Positions 23,548 through 35,684 of a DNA stretch of 64,000 bases are shown one piece after another (position 1 is the first letter of the stretch; every line of letters starts with the position of its first letter). The notes beneath the pieces are model-generated. The model saw only the letters and a list, made by a program, of their open reading frames with translations, did not search any database and had not been told where the DNA came from. Source of the stretch: Panonychus citri (Eukaryota > Arthropoda > Arachnida > Trombidiformes > Tetranychidae). Location of the stretch: positions 952,501-1,016,500 of the forward strand of contig NW_026515433.1 of the NCBI RefSeq assembly GCF_014898815.1, given 5' to 3'. A program made the position numbers and the translations under genes.

Positions 23548-26401
23548 TTGATTAATGATTAGTTACAATTAGTTTAATATATTTATCGAAAAACAAAATT
23601 TGTATTAATATTTTCATACTTATGAGAGGAACCACATTGGAATTGACAATAATTAAGGAAACAATCAAAAAGAAACCTACCAAACTATTGATTGAAATAC
23701 GTGCAAACAATTCTGTTAATCATCGCCAATTTTGTTACAATTAACGATGATAATTTTTTAATTTTTCCATCTTATCATTAACCCTCCACTTTACCAATTA
23801 ACTTTCTCAAATATCTCTTTTCCTAATTCTAATCTCTCCTCTTACTGAGTAATTTAATTATATCTCATTTTGTTTAATTTAATCAAGATAATTATCATTT
23901 CTAATATTTAATCATCAACAGATCTACAAAATTGTATATTATGATTGTTGTTGAAAAGGAAAACAATTCCTCAACCTGATCTAATTTAACTCGATTAATC
24001 CGGATTAGTTAATCGGATTGTTTGAAACACGATGACAGTTAATTAGTGACATTTGTCTATCCAACAATCAACAATTGAATTAATTTGATTGGTCAACAGA
24101 TGGAGTTAAATGAAAAGTAAATGAAGCTTTGAAAAATGCGATGATTTAAATTGTTTTTATTGCAACAATTAACATGGTCAATGGTTCGTGAATCTAATTT
24201 ACTGGACCGGATTTGAGAGATCTGGTCATCTGAAAGATGCCCACTGGCCGTTAATTGTCTTGCCTTCCAAATTGATCCATTGAACAATCAAAAAAGTTAA
24301 CAATTTCATTCGTTCTGCTACAATTGAATGAATCTTTTACCAGCTGACTGAGAATTGTGATTGCAACTTTGATTGTTGTTAGTAAAATGATTTAGATGAA
24401 ACCTGTTGGGTAAATTGAGACCTTTTAACAACTCGAGATGTTAAATTGATTCGGTTGATGACACAGAGAGTGGGCGATTATGTTGATGGGTCAAATGTTG
24501 ACCTTTGTAAGTTGTTGATCTAACGCACGAGTCGAAAAAGTTTTTCTCTTCCCTTAAATTGTTCATCTTAATTGTTTCCCTTGTGAAATGAATCTTCTCA
24601 ACAATCTATATATTCACAAATCATAAATCGTTGAAACGGTTTCGAATTGTTTTCACTTAATTGACCTCAATCACTTGAGAATGACCCTTCACCTAATTGT
24701 CTTTCACACTGACCCCTTTTACCAGAAGTCAAAACATGATTGTCACTCGACTAACAATCTAATTTACCCTGAGGCTAAAATCATTTCTCTCTTTTTTCTT
24801 GCTAAACAATTTAAACTTTTATCACTTTACCTCTCATTCATAAATTGAAACAATTAACTTGATTACACCGACAATCAATGATCAATTGTTTCCTTAACTA
24901 TTGATACATTTTCTTGCAATCAAATTGGATTGGTAATCATTAATCTAAATGATTAACCAATTCACTTAGATTTTGCTTGTTGATGTTTTGTTATCCGTTA
25001 AATCAATTAACTGGATTAATTAAAGTTTCCCGTGAATTAGAATCAAAAATATCTGATTAACGAAGGATTTTGTTATTTAAATAAAAGTCTCTAATTACGA
25101 AATAGATTCATTGTATTTCACAATCAGTGAACAATTTAGATGATTGTTGATTCTAAATAACGATAATTACTCAACTTCTAATTACATTTAGAGTAAGAGA
25201 GCAAAAAAGTTGTGGGTGGAAAGTTAAATTAATATCAACAATCAAATTAAAAGGGTTAACTAGTTAAAGATTTGAAAACAAAATTTTGGGCTCAATCCAT
25301 TTGGAGTTGATAATTATCATGATTAAGTTAATAATGATTGTGAAAATAATGTCAATTAAATCAATTGTTTCTAAGTTTAGATTAAATCATCGGCGGAAGT
25401 TAAGAGTTGACATTTTGTTAACAAAGTTACAAATGTTTGACAACAATTATAATTACGTTAACAGTTACACCGAGATTTGAACAATCATCGCCTACGTTAA
25501 ACATGATTAAGACAAAGACGTAAACATGATTAAGAAATGATGTAAGTGAGAAGTGAGAGAGATGAGAAAGAGCAAAGGAAAACATTGATAATCAATTGAT
25601 TAGTTGAAATCGATGATCAATGAATTTGATTCTCAATTAGAGAGAAGAGGTTGTTATATCTTCTCAATAAGATAATCAATTGATAAGAATTGAAATGTTA
25701 ATAATTTTGAAAGAAGGAATCAAATGAACACAGAATCGAAGTCGAAAAAAAAATCAACTTCTAAAAATACTTATTAGAACTTTTAGAAAAACAACAAAAA
25801 CAAGTTCGAGAAACTGACATTTGCTAACAAACGTCAGCACTTTTCAGGTTAACAACTTTGCCCTTTTCCTCCTCCACCTCCTCCATCACCACCCACCCCA
25901 CTCTGAGTGCTGATGTTTTGTCAACAAAAAGGTTCCACTGTGAGTTAAATATTATGTTTCAGTTCAACTCACCCGATAGATAAATTGAACGAAACAATTA
26001 ATCAAGATTTAAAGTGATTTGTGTGATTTAGTAAAGTTTGTTGGCCAAGAAGGAGAAAAAAATTCTCGTCGATTACAAATTAATCATTAGTTAAATGACA
26101 ATTATTACTGATGATGTTTTAAGAGCATCTCTAAGTTTCTCTCTCTCTCTTTTCTCAAATCGTTTTCACTTTTCATCCTAATCATCTTCATCCCTCATCC
26201 TCATCCTGAGCCTTTTAATCCCTAATAACATTTAATTGATAATCACTCTGTTAACAATATGATTACATGAATTATTTTGTCTTTATTTCAATTGTTTCTC
26301 TATCAGTTCTTATAATGATAATGAAGATAATAAAGATGAGGATGAGGATGAAGATGAAGATGATCATTATGATTTCATCCTTATTACCCTTCGGGTTAGT
26401 G

Positions 26402-26433
<32 letters not shown>

Positions 26434-26991
26434 AAGACAGTAAAGTGATGATAACGAGAAGAAGAAAACTGAATGAAAGAAAGAGCGAGAGATATGCGAA
26501 AGTAAAACGAAAGAAGAAAAAAGAAAGAGAATTTGAAAGAAGATGAAGATGATGAGAGAAGGGGATGGAGAGGAAAACGAATCCCGCCCTAATCATATGA
26601 GATGAGCTTTTCTTGTACTTTTGAGCTGAGCTTGGGGGGTCATCATCATCATCATCATATAGATAGAAAAAGAAGATGAAAGAGAGAGAGAGAGAGAGAG
26701 CAGACATCTGAAGGGAGCAAGAAAAAAGAAGAGAAAATGTTGAAGAAAAAATAGTTTCCATCGAAATCGAATATTGTGCACTTTTCTTATTCATATTATT
26801 GTATTTGTACGAATTTCGATTTATTGGTTCATTTTGGTCCATTCATGTTACGAAAAATTTATTTCTCTTTGTGGCATTTTTATCAGTCTTGGTCAACCTC
26901 TTGTTCGTGTCCATCATCATTCAATTACTATCGTCGTAATATAACATAACTAAATTGTTTGTTTTTTAAATCGTTTCCAATTTAAAAAACT
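23548..26991. other. 3.4-kb intergenic region upstream of the vein-like gene
   Basis: AT-rich with simple repeats: GATGAAGAT units at 26335-26365, and GA microsatellites at 26405-26435 and 26680-26702. The long minus-strand frame across 26396-26842 follows the repeats and is not called. A short imperfect hairpin lies at 25814-25837. The region is large enough to hold the developmental enhancers expected for an EGF-ligand gene, but none is identified. Confidence 0.5.
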
Positions 26992-29900
26992 ATGAACTTT
27001 ATTAATTTACTTTTACTTATGAGGCCTTACCGGTTAAAACAATCAAACAACATTTACCCAAGTAAACATAATAATTATTATATAATTTTATTACTGTACA
27101 ATCTTGTTAATCTAATGCTTCTGGCCTCAGGTCAAAGTCTTGGCTATTCCTATCAATTGTCATCACCATCATCATCATCATCATCAACAATCAACGATAA
27201 TAGTAGTAATAATAATGAACAAAAGTGTCCCGAAGGTCCACCAAGTCAATGGGAATCTGTGTTAGATGCCGCTTCCAAGGCCTATCTCGCTCCGATCGTG
27301 TTTAACGGGTACTTACTTTCACTATCTGAGGATTATGGGGGTAAAATTGCGGCCACTTTCCGTGTTCGTAAATCAATTAAAAACATCGGAGTGACACCTG
27401 AATTTGGTTCCGGTACAGTTCCGGTTAACCTAATATCCGGTTCCCAAGTAACACTTTACTTTATCCGAAGTAAACAAGGTAAATCAATTCCACCCTATTG
27501 TCCAGTTCACCTTAATGAAACTTCAATTGGACAATTAAGACCTGGTCAGCGATACATTGTCTTTGCATCATCACCTTTAACCTCACTCATTGATCTGCAA
27601 AAACAACAATTTGCTGATAGTGATTGTGAATATAACAATTTAAGGACGTCAACTCAGTCATTTTCATCATCCTCCTCATCATCAATGTCATCAAGTGATG
27701 ACTCAAACAGTCACGGTCATTCATATAGTCCATCATCATCCTCATCATCCTCATCTTCATCTTCATCCTCCCCCACATCAACCTCATCTTCCTCATTGTG
27801 TATAAATTATTTGAACGCGTTCACCTCACCTGAGCTTCACAATAAGCGATCAGCAAGAGCTGTTAGGAAAATTTTATCTAATCCCGATTGGGGTAAGTAA
27901 TTATTACACTGATTATCCTCCCAAAATAATTAACTGTTGTTTTCACTTAACAATCAACCCAAATCATAAATAACTTTCTCTAAGAAGATTATGACTTTTA
28001 TCTTCATCTTTCATCATCTTCCTCTTATTATTATACTCTATTATTATTACAACTACTTTCTACCACCACCATCAACATAATCATCCTCATCCTCATCATC
28101 ACCGCCACCGCCATCATATTCACTCACTTACTATTTACAACAATACAGTTACAATTAGTTAAATTGCGATTATTTAAAGTAATAACTTTCACTGAGAGTC
28201 TTTTTCACTCAACTCAATTGAAAATCCTTGATTCCAAATAAATTGAATCATAAATTGTCGTCGTCTTCATGTGTATTATGGTCAAATTGTCTGAATAAAT
28301 CTTGTGGAAAGCATTACAATTTATCTGTGAAAATTTTCTGGGTGTTTGCCTACAACCCATATTCATGGGGATGAAGATGAAGATCATGTTGTTGTTGTTG
28401 TTGATTCTGAGCTGAGAATGAAAAAGTTTAATGAAAAAAATATAACAGTAAAAGAGATGAAGTTGGCCAAGAAGATGAAGATGAAAGTGTACATTAGGGA
28501 GTCGAAAAGATGAAGTAGGAGATGATGATGATAATGAAGATGAAGATGAAGGATGGATGAGAGAAGGAAGATTTTTTTTTTCTTAGGTTTTTAGAGTTTG
28601 AGTTTTAAGAGAAGGAAAAAAAATTCCTTTTCCTTAACTTATTTTTCTTCTTTCTTTTTGATCTTCTTTTTTTTTCTCTAACACATAGAAAGAGAAAAAG
28701 AAAGGAAGATGAAGATGATGATGGTGATGATGAGGATGTTCATCTGCTATTTTTACCTCGCAAATGAGTCGGATGTTGATGAGGATAAAGTTGTTCAAGA
28801 TGAAGAAGTAGACAAGAGCCTGGAAAATGATGAACCCAGAAGAAGATGATGATGATAAGGATGTTAGACTGATTCGAGAGTCAAAAAGAAAGACTCTCTC
28901 TCTCCCTTCATCCCTTCATTTTTCTCTCACTCTCTATCTCTCTCCTTGGGAGTGAGAAAAAAAGTGATAACTGGGATTGAGTTAAAAGTGATTAAATCAT
29001 CACCTAATTTAAACTAATCTCTTTCTTTTCACCACTTTCTTTTTCTCTTTCCTTTATTTTCAACACATCGTCCGTGCAATGGTCATCATCCACTCATCTT
29101 CCTCTCTCTCTCTCATTCATCTTCCTCTCTTCTTTCCTTCTCTCATCCACTCACCTCCCTCCATCCTCTCACTTACTCTCTCTCTCTCTCTCTCTTGCTC
29201 TCCCGTCTCTTCACCTTTCATTTGACTGGACCCCCGGATGGACCTTTACCTGTGACTCTCTATTATTATTTTGACAATTACCTCTAACCATCAGCCCGAG
29301 CACCGGAAGTGCAAGGTCTTAATGGTGATCTAAGGATTCAATCAAAGAGTAGGTTGCGACTGAAATGCAGAGTGAACGGTAATCCTTCACCTTGGATTAA
29401 ATGGTTTAAAAATGGTAAAAGATTGAAAAGCAAAGGACGAATTAGTATTAGACATTTAAGAAGGTAAGTTTCGAGGATACTTTGTGTCCATTGTGTTGAT
29501 TGTCCATAAATAACAACAACAATAATAAGTAATCATCATAATCAAATTGTGTTAATCTTTTACCTTTTTTTCTTCCTTTGTTATTGTTACTTTTATTCTT
29601 ATTCTTTTTCTTTCTTTTTCTCTTTCTTTTTTTTCGCAAAAAGGGATAATTCACTATTAGAGATTAAACCAGTTCTTCCAGTGGACACTGGATACTATGA
29701 ATGTCGAGCGATGAATGTAATCGCTCGAGAACCGTCCATTGGTAAAGTTCGTGTTATTGTTAGTTCATTAAACCAAAATGGTACAACATCTTCATCTCCA
29801 TCATCCTCATCCTCATCATCGCCATCGTCACATTCAAATAACAAGGATACATCAACACCTCAACATAATTCACAATTCACATCGTATCCGTCGTCTTCCC

Positions 29901-30642
29901 TCTCGTCATCATCTTCGTCATCACCGCAATCACCTCATTCACCTTCATCATCAACACCAACCTCAGACTCAACATCCAACCCTTGGCACGCTAAAGGTCG
30001 GCCTTGTCCACACAATGCTTATTGTCTCAATGGAGGAACTTGTACTTTCTACGAGAGTGTCGGTGAATATGCTTGCCAGTAAGTTATTATCTCTTTCTCT
30101 TCTTTCTTTTTTTCTCACTTTTCTTCTTTCATATCTTCTCTCTCTCTCTCTACCCTCTTTATCTTCCTACACTCGAATATTGTCTTCTTTTTTCTTCATC
30201 TTCTCATTTTTACTTGAACCTGGAGCCTCCCGCTGTGCTGACTGCCGTTCAACCTAAGGTCGGCCTTTTTATAGTGTACACTTATCTTCTCTCTCTCTCT
30301 CTCTCACTCACTCTTTATGATGAAGTAGGAGATGATGATGATGAGAGTAAAAAAAAAGATGAAAGAAGGAGAAAGCTTTTTGTATTTGCCATTACAATGT
30401 CTTTTATTTTTTTCTTCGTTTTCCCGTTAATTCTGTGTGAACCTGAAAAAAGAAGAGAAGTTTTTTTCTTCCTTTCTTTACCTTTCTTTTGACCTACCAA
30501 AGAGAAATAGATCTAATTGAGTCGAGGCCACACGGATAGTTGGGCTTCAGGTCAGTTTTAGGTTGGGCTTGGCCAGGCCAACTAACCATTTACTTTACCT
30601 TATAAATATATCGCTTATAAGCGGTGCTAAAGTAAAAAGGGG

Positions 30643-30694
<52 letters not shown>

Positions 30695-31584
30695 CTCTCT
30701 CTGTATCTTCATCATCATTATCATCAACAACATCATCATCTTCTTCTTCTTCTTTCTTCTTCTTCCTCTCATTCTTTCTTCATCATCATATTATTATTTT
30801 CTTTGAGTCTTATCACTTTGATAAAATACAATAAAGGTAACACTGAACCAGGTTGACCATGTATGTTGTTGTTGTTGTTGTTATTGACCAATGGTCCTCA
30901 AAGACCAGCCAACGTCTAGAACAACAACAATTCAATATAATAGCAACCACACACAAATAAATATATCAAATACAATCTATCTAATAATGATCAAAATTAA
31001 CTAAAACAGTAGAAACCATATTGATGGATGACCAAAGTCCGGTTTTCACTCATCTGACCTCACCCTAAAAAATGAACCAATAACAGTTCAATTTACTTTC
31101 TCATTCCTGGTTCATTAACTACATTTAACTTGCTCTTTATCAATTATCATAATTATCCTCTAATATATTACAGAAACCATGTTGTTTAGTTGTTGTTGTT
31201 GTTGATTAAAATGAAGATGATGTAGTTGTCATCTTTTCTTGATACATCTTCATTATCATCATCATCATCATCATCATCATTATCTTGTATGTTATTAGTT
31301 TCCTTTTCGTTCTGACGTGCCTATCATTTTGTGCCTTTGTTTTGGTCTCTCAACGATTTTCATTTAAATTCATCTTCCAATGTTATTCATTTCTACCAAG
31401 GTTCCTCTTGCTCTCTGTTAACCTTACCTTTGCCCTCTGACCCCTCTGGACATCATCATATCTAATTAAATTGTACTTATTTTGTTCATAACCTTTTTTC
31501 AGATGCGCTGAGGGATTTAGGGGCCATCGTTGTGAGAGCAAGCACGTTTTTCCTCTTCTGGGATGTATGTTGTTTCTTAATTAA
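26992..31584 (+). CDS. vn: Vein/neuregulin-like secreted Ig+EGF ligand
   Basis: Exons 26992-27892, 29295-29463, 29644-30078 and 31503-31584 join in phase (isoform A). Exon 1 (300 residues) has a hydrophobic leader around residues 28-47. The N-terminal domain of the vein family follows: CPEGPPSQWESVLDAASKAYLAP, a beta-rich segment, then YCPV and a conserved basic end KRSARAVRKIL. Two Ser runs are encoded by TCA/TCC/TCT mixtures. Exons 2 and 3 encode an Ig domain (LRLKCRVNGNPSPWIKWFKNGK to DTGYYECRAMN), a Ser/Pro linker and the first four cysteines of an EGF domain (CPHNAYCLNGGTC...YAC). Exon 4 adds CAEGFRGHRC and a short tail. No transmembrane segment is visible, so the ligand is probably secreted, like fly Vein, and acts on EGFR. 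A second terminal exon lies at 31920. Identification is by architecture. Confidence 0.82.
27893..29294 (+). other. Intron 1 of the vein-like gene
   Basis: 1.4-kb intron rich in ATC/GAT trinucleotide tracts (28370-28390, 28500-28560, 28700-28735) and CT runs (29105-29205). No nested gene is recognised. Confidence 0.6.
30079..31502 (+). repeat. Vein-like intron 3 with a long CT microsatellite
   Basis: 1.4-kb intron. A nearly pure CT repeat of about 48 bp runs from 30644 to 30691, followed by ATC/TTC tracts to 30790 and an ATC tract at 31250-31280. The frames across it are compositional. Confidence 0.6.
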
Positions 31585-31919
31585 ACAATTAATTGATTAA
31601 TTGATTATTTATTTCGCTTACTTGCTCTCTAACTTATTATCTAATTTGATTCTCTAACTCCGTCAACAATTAACTTAATTTCTTCCCTCATACAATTAAC
31701 TTTATTTCTGCTTCGCATTTACTTTCGCTTCTTGTTTACATTATCCGGGTTTTCACTTTTAACGGTTCATGGTTTTAACTTGTGTTGTGATTAATTACAA
31801 TTAATTGATTGTTTACTTTTTTATTAATCCTTCTCTCTCTCTCTCTTTCTTTTTCTTAATTGTTTCAATCTTTGTTAAATCGATTTAATTACAATTAATT
31901 TCTTCTTCTCTTCTCTCAG

Positions 31920-31992
31920 CTGTGCAGAAGGATTCATGGGGCTTCGATGCAATTTCAAAAACGCTTCAGTAAAAGATCGAAGATCTGGTTAA
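31920..31992 (+). CDS. vn: Alternative last exon of the vein-like gene (EGF end, isoform B)
   Basis: After a strong polypyrimidine acceptor (ttctcttctctcag), this exon takes the same phase-2 join as the exon at 31503. It encodes HCAEGFMGLRCNFKNASVKD, a few more residues and a stop at 31990-31992. It supplies the fifth and sixth cysteines of the EGF domain, exactly as the upstream exon does (QCAEGFRGHRC). If both exons were spliced in series through the donor-like gatgtatgt at 31561, this one would be read out of frame. The two therefore look mutually exclusive. They probably arose by exon duplication: the CAEGF.G.RC core is shared and the tails differ. Confidence 0.7.
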
Positions 31993-33113
31993 TTAATTTG
32001 ATGGAATATTAATTATTAACTAAGCAATTTCTTCGTATATTTGTGGAAATTTATGAGAAATAAATTGTTTCAAATTGAGATTAATTTAGGACGAAAAACG
32101 GAAACGGAACCGATGTCGAACACAAAAATATATATTATATTGGAATAGAAGGAGAAAAATCTCAAATTTTTTTTTCTCCTTCTCTTTTTCTTATATATAA
32201 TTTACAAATTATTAATTAGCCAAAAGAATAATTATAATTATGGATAAGAACAAAAATCTATTCTAATTCTAATCCATTTCTAATTAATTTCCTCATCATT
32301 TCCATCTCTCTCTCTCTCTCTCTTCATCATCCTTGAATCCAAATCAACTAAAATATTCAAGTTACTCAAAAATCTCATTGATCAACTGATCACTTTTTTT
32401 GTCTCATTCTCGTTACCAAAATTGTTTTAATTAATTAATTGGCCGATTGATTAATTATGTTCAAAAAAAGAGCTACTTTTACCTGTAAACTTTTGGCTTG
32501 TTGCACTTTTCATTATTTGCTGACCTCAACCTTAACCTCAACACGCGTTCAACACGTTGCCAACACTGACACACATGCAGATAAATATGTTTCCCTTACT
32601 TTCCCCATGAAACATGAACATTGAGGTTAATTAACCAACAATTAACAATTCGTACAAAAATTGATTGTTCACTCGAGTCAACGGCTTTTCAATCGTGTTA
32701 CCAATCATCGAAATTTTTTTTCCTCCTCTAACAATTGATCTTCACGATCAATTCATCTTACATCCTCTTCCTCATCCTCATCCTCATCTCCATCCACCCA
32801 CTTCCTCTTCCTCTTTCAACCCAATTCTCTCTCTCTCTCTCTCTTTTTTCAATTATTATTCTAAGATGTCCAAGTCGCCATCACCATCTTAAAGTTGATA
32901 ATAAAAATATAAACTAAATTACCATTGGAAAAAAAATCAACAACAATTTAAAGTTGATTGTTAATCAAATTGTCTCTGACCTTTTTTTTTATTGCTACCA
33001 AATAAATTGATTATTACATTGGGTTAATGTGTTGGATTTTCATTGTAACAAATGAGATGTAAGTGAAATGTGGTTACACTTGATTGTTGTTAGTGTTTGA
33101 TTAGTCCAACAAT
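31993..33113. other. 3' flank of the vein-like gene, low-complexity
   Basis: AT-rich sequence with CT repeats (32307-32325, 32828-32845) and a TCCTCATCC tract (32765-32800). Short frames here follow the repeats and are not called. Confidence 0.5.
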
Positions 33114-33497
33114 TTAATCATAATCCTCCTTATAGGCATGATTAATTGCTAATTTAATGATTGTGAAAACACCAAATACAAAGCAGGACAATATTGCAAT
33201 CAACAGGATTAACGGAATGAAGCCAATCAGGGTGTCCGATGTTGATGGACATTTAATTGTCCCATGAGTTGATGGACACTGTTGATGATGTGAATGATTA
33301 CTTGATGATGAGAATGAGTAGTTTGTTGATTTATCATCGTAATTAATTGATGATGATTGCTGTTGATTATCGGTGATAATCCGTCGCTTTATTTCAAAAT
33401 CATTTGAATTGTCAGTTGTTGTTGTTGATTCGGATTTTGATGTATTCATATTGCGTTGGTGATTGTTACTCTTTGATTGATGTTTGATTTTCATCAC
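33114..33497 (-). CDS. Hypothetical single-pass membrane protein
   Basis: Open frame of 127 residues from ATG to stop, not recognised. The first 80 residues are hydrophilic and rich in Ser, Asn, Gln and His (repeated SSS and HSHH). They are followed by CPSTHGTIKCPSTSD and one clear hydrophobic helix, LIGFIPLILLIAILSCFVFG, close to the C-terminus, with a short KEDYD tail. The layout fits a tail-anchored or type II small membrane protein. The AT-rich background makes chance frames of this size possible, but the well-formed helix and balanced codon use favour a real gene or a terminal exon. Confidence 0.4.
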   Translation of the reverse strand: MMKIKHQSKSNNHQRNMNTSKSESTTTTDNSNDFEIKRRIITDNQQQSSSINYDDKSTNYSFSSSSNHSHHQQCPSTHGTIKCPSTSDTLIGFIPLILLIAILSCFVFGVFTIIKLAINHAYKEDYD

Positions 33498-34231
33498 TAT
33501 TTAATTGATTGACAAGATGATTAAGCAATTGATTTACAAGTAACAGATAAATAAACAATATACCTTGATGACAATTTAATTGATTAACTTGAAACCCAAA
33601 AACAAAATCAACAATTGATGCTCTTTCTCAATCAACCCAATTTGGATTGTGCAAGAGTTTATATTGATCCGTCAATGGACAAAGATGAGGATGAAGATGA
33701 GGATGAAGATGAAGATGAAGAGGATGCTGAAGACTCTGAGGATGCTCAGAAAATTATCAAATTTGATTGAAGTTTTCATCAGATTTAAATCTTCATGTGA
33801 ACACATTTATGGTTATTGATTTAAAATTTTTCTCGAGCGATTTTTTTTCCAACTGAGATGCTGTTTAATTGTTATGGTTAATTGTTGGGATTAACATTTA
33901 CAATTTACTGATCTAAATTTGTCGAATCATTTGTTCAATTGTTATTAATTGTTATTTTCTTTCACCATTGAGAATTAAAATCAAATTAACCCAATTCTCT
34001 GATTCTTTTCATTGAGTTTTCCTTTGTTGTTGTAATTACAATTGATAACTAATTGTTATATTCCCATAAAATGAAATTACTTTTAATTGTTGTTGTTAAA
34101 TGTGTAAAATTTGATTAATTTTGTAACAATTTAGGATTAGTTGTTTTTAGTTGTTCATTGATTATGTTTAACTTTTTTCTCGACTATTTGTGATTAAATA
34201 TTATTACTTTTTGATTATCACTTTAATTGTG

Positions 34232-34543
34232 ATGAAGATTAAGTTAAATCATCTAAACTATAATCAGCAAGTTGATTGTTGTAATAGTGAGGAAACTGAA
34301 TCTCGATGGAAACCAGTCTGGCCAAGAATTAATTGTTTCGATTGTTTTAATTGTTGCTACTTTTTGTATCTATTGTTCACCAATGGTCGCCATAAGAACA
34401 TGGAAAAGGATCTAAAGTCTAATCACCGGCGGCGATTATTTAATTACGATAATCAACCAAACTCTTTCCGGCTCAATATTCAATTGAATAAATTTTCCAC
34501 AAGCTCTTTAAATTGTTCTGCAGATGATGATGGATACAATTAA
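34232..34543 (+). CDS. Uncertain small Cys-rich ORF
   Basis: From the first in-frame ATG the frame is 103 residues. It contains a Cys-rich hydrophobic patch (RINCFDCFNCCYFLYLLF) followed by a basic segment (KSNHRRRLFNYDN) and an acidic end. No family is recognised and no splice partner is evident. It is listed because its composition is less repetitive than other frames of this region. Confidence 0.25.
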   Translation: MKIKLNHLNYNQQVDCCNSEETESRWKPVWPRINCFDCFNCCYFLYLLFTNGRHKNMEKDLKSNHRRRLFNYDNQPNSFRLNIQLNKFSTSSLNCSADDDGYN

Positions 34544-35684
34544 TTTCACAGTAAATTGATATCATAATCCACCTTTGTATCCTTTTCGGCAAAGCCCATT
34601 GAGAACAATGTAACAAATAAAATCTCAGTTAATTTGATTCAACAAGAGTAATTGTTACTTTAGTAATTAACCAAATTTATCCTTAATCTTTTAATTGCCC
34701 CTTATACTTGATATATTTGCTATTACATAGATGGTTTAGTAACTGTAACATTTAAATCAATCGTAAGAAATAGTGAAAGTTTTTTGCAAGAAAAAAGTCT
34801 TCAAGTGATTTCGCTTTATTTTTGATAATTAAGTTTTTTGTTTTCGACTCGAAACATTTTCAGTCGACAAAATTTTAGAACTTTTTTGGCTCCACCTATG
34901 GGTGATTTAGAAAATCTTTGTTCAGTCGCATCGAATGTGTAATTTTACCTCATCTTGGACCGTTATGGACGCGACGAAAGTGAAGAAGAAAAAATTCGTT
35001 CAAGCAAGGGAATATGAAGCTTCGAAAACTTTAAGATGCTTCAAATTTTCGCAATACGAGCGTTTGAATCTTTCGCAAGCGAGAAAGCGCGAAATTCGAA
35101 ATCTCAGTGGGAAAATTTTCCATTCGAAATCGAAATTGTTCATATATTTCGAATTTGGAGAGAAAATGAGTGACATTTTCTTTCGTTTGTTATTTTTAAT
35201 TAATTCATTTTTCTTTTTTCACAAAAACGTTCCGTTCAGACTCGTTATGGTGTTATCGAAAACACCATTAACCTGAATAATCAGAGAGTCGTATAGATCA
35301 AGAGTACTATTAATAATCACGATTCGACATTGAAATTAATTCAGTTCTAATTTTATCGGAATTAGTTCTAATTGCTAGGAGAACACAATTGTTTAGGTTG
35401 TGTTTCAAGTCTTGTATGCTCTTGATAAATGCTAATTGTTACAACACATGGAAATTTAAATCCAAAATTACAAATTGTAAATCTAACCATTGATTTAGTT
35501 GAGATTTAAAATAAAACTAAATAATGAATTTAGTAAAAAAAGGTTGACAATTTTAATTGATTAAATGATTAATTATGAAAAAATGATAACTAATCAGTAA
35601 TGTATCAAAATGAAAGGTACAAAAAGTTAATTATCAAAGATTTAGAGTGATGATAAATTTTTGACGATAATTTAATGGTTTCTT
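34544..35684. other. Intergenic region with an atypical block at 34850-35175
   Basis: Mostly AT-rich spacer and the 3' flank of the chitin deacetylase gene. At 34850-35175 the sequence becomes rich in TCGAAA/TTCGAA words and holds a 113-codon frame starting at 34935, basic at its N-terminus. I cannot assign it to a gene. Confidence 0.35.

Noticed and set aside
26396..26842. 148-codon minus-strand frame rich in Ser, Leu and Phe
   Set aside because: It lies over GA/CT and ATC microsatellites; the protein reflects repeat translation and has no splice or family support.
29778..30257. 159-codon His-rich plus-strand frame
   Set aside because: It is the shifted frame of the Ser-rich linker in vein-like exon 3 and runs into the intron.
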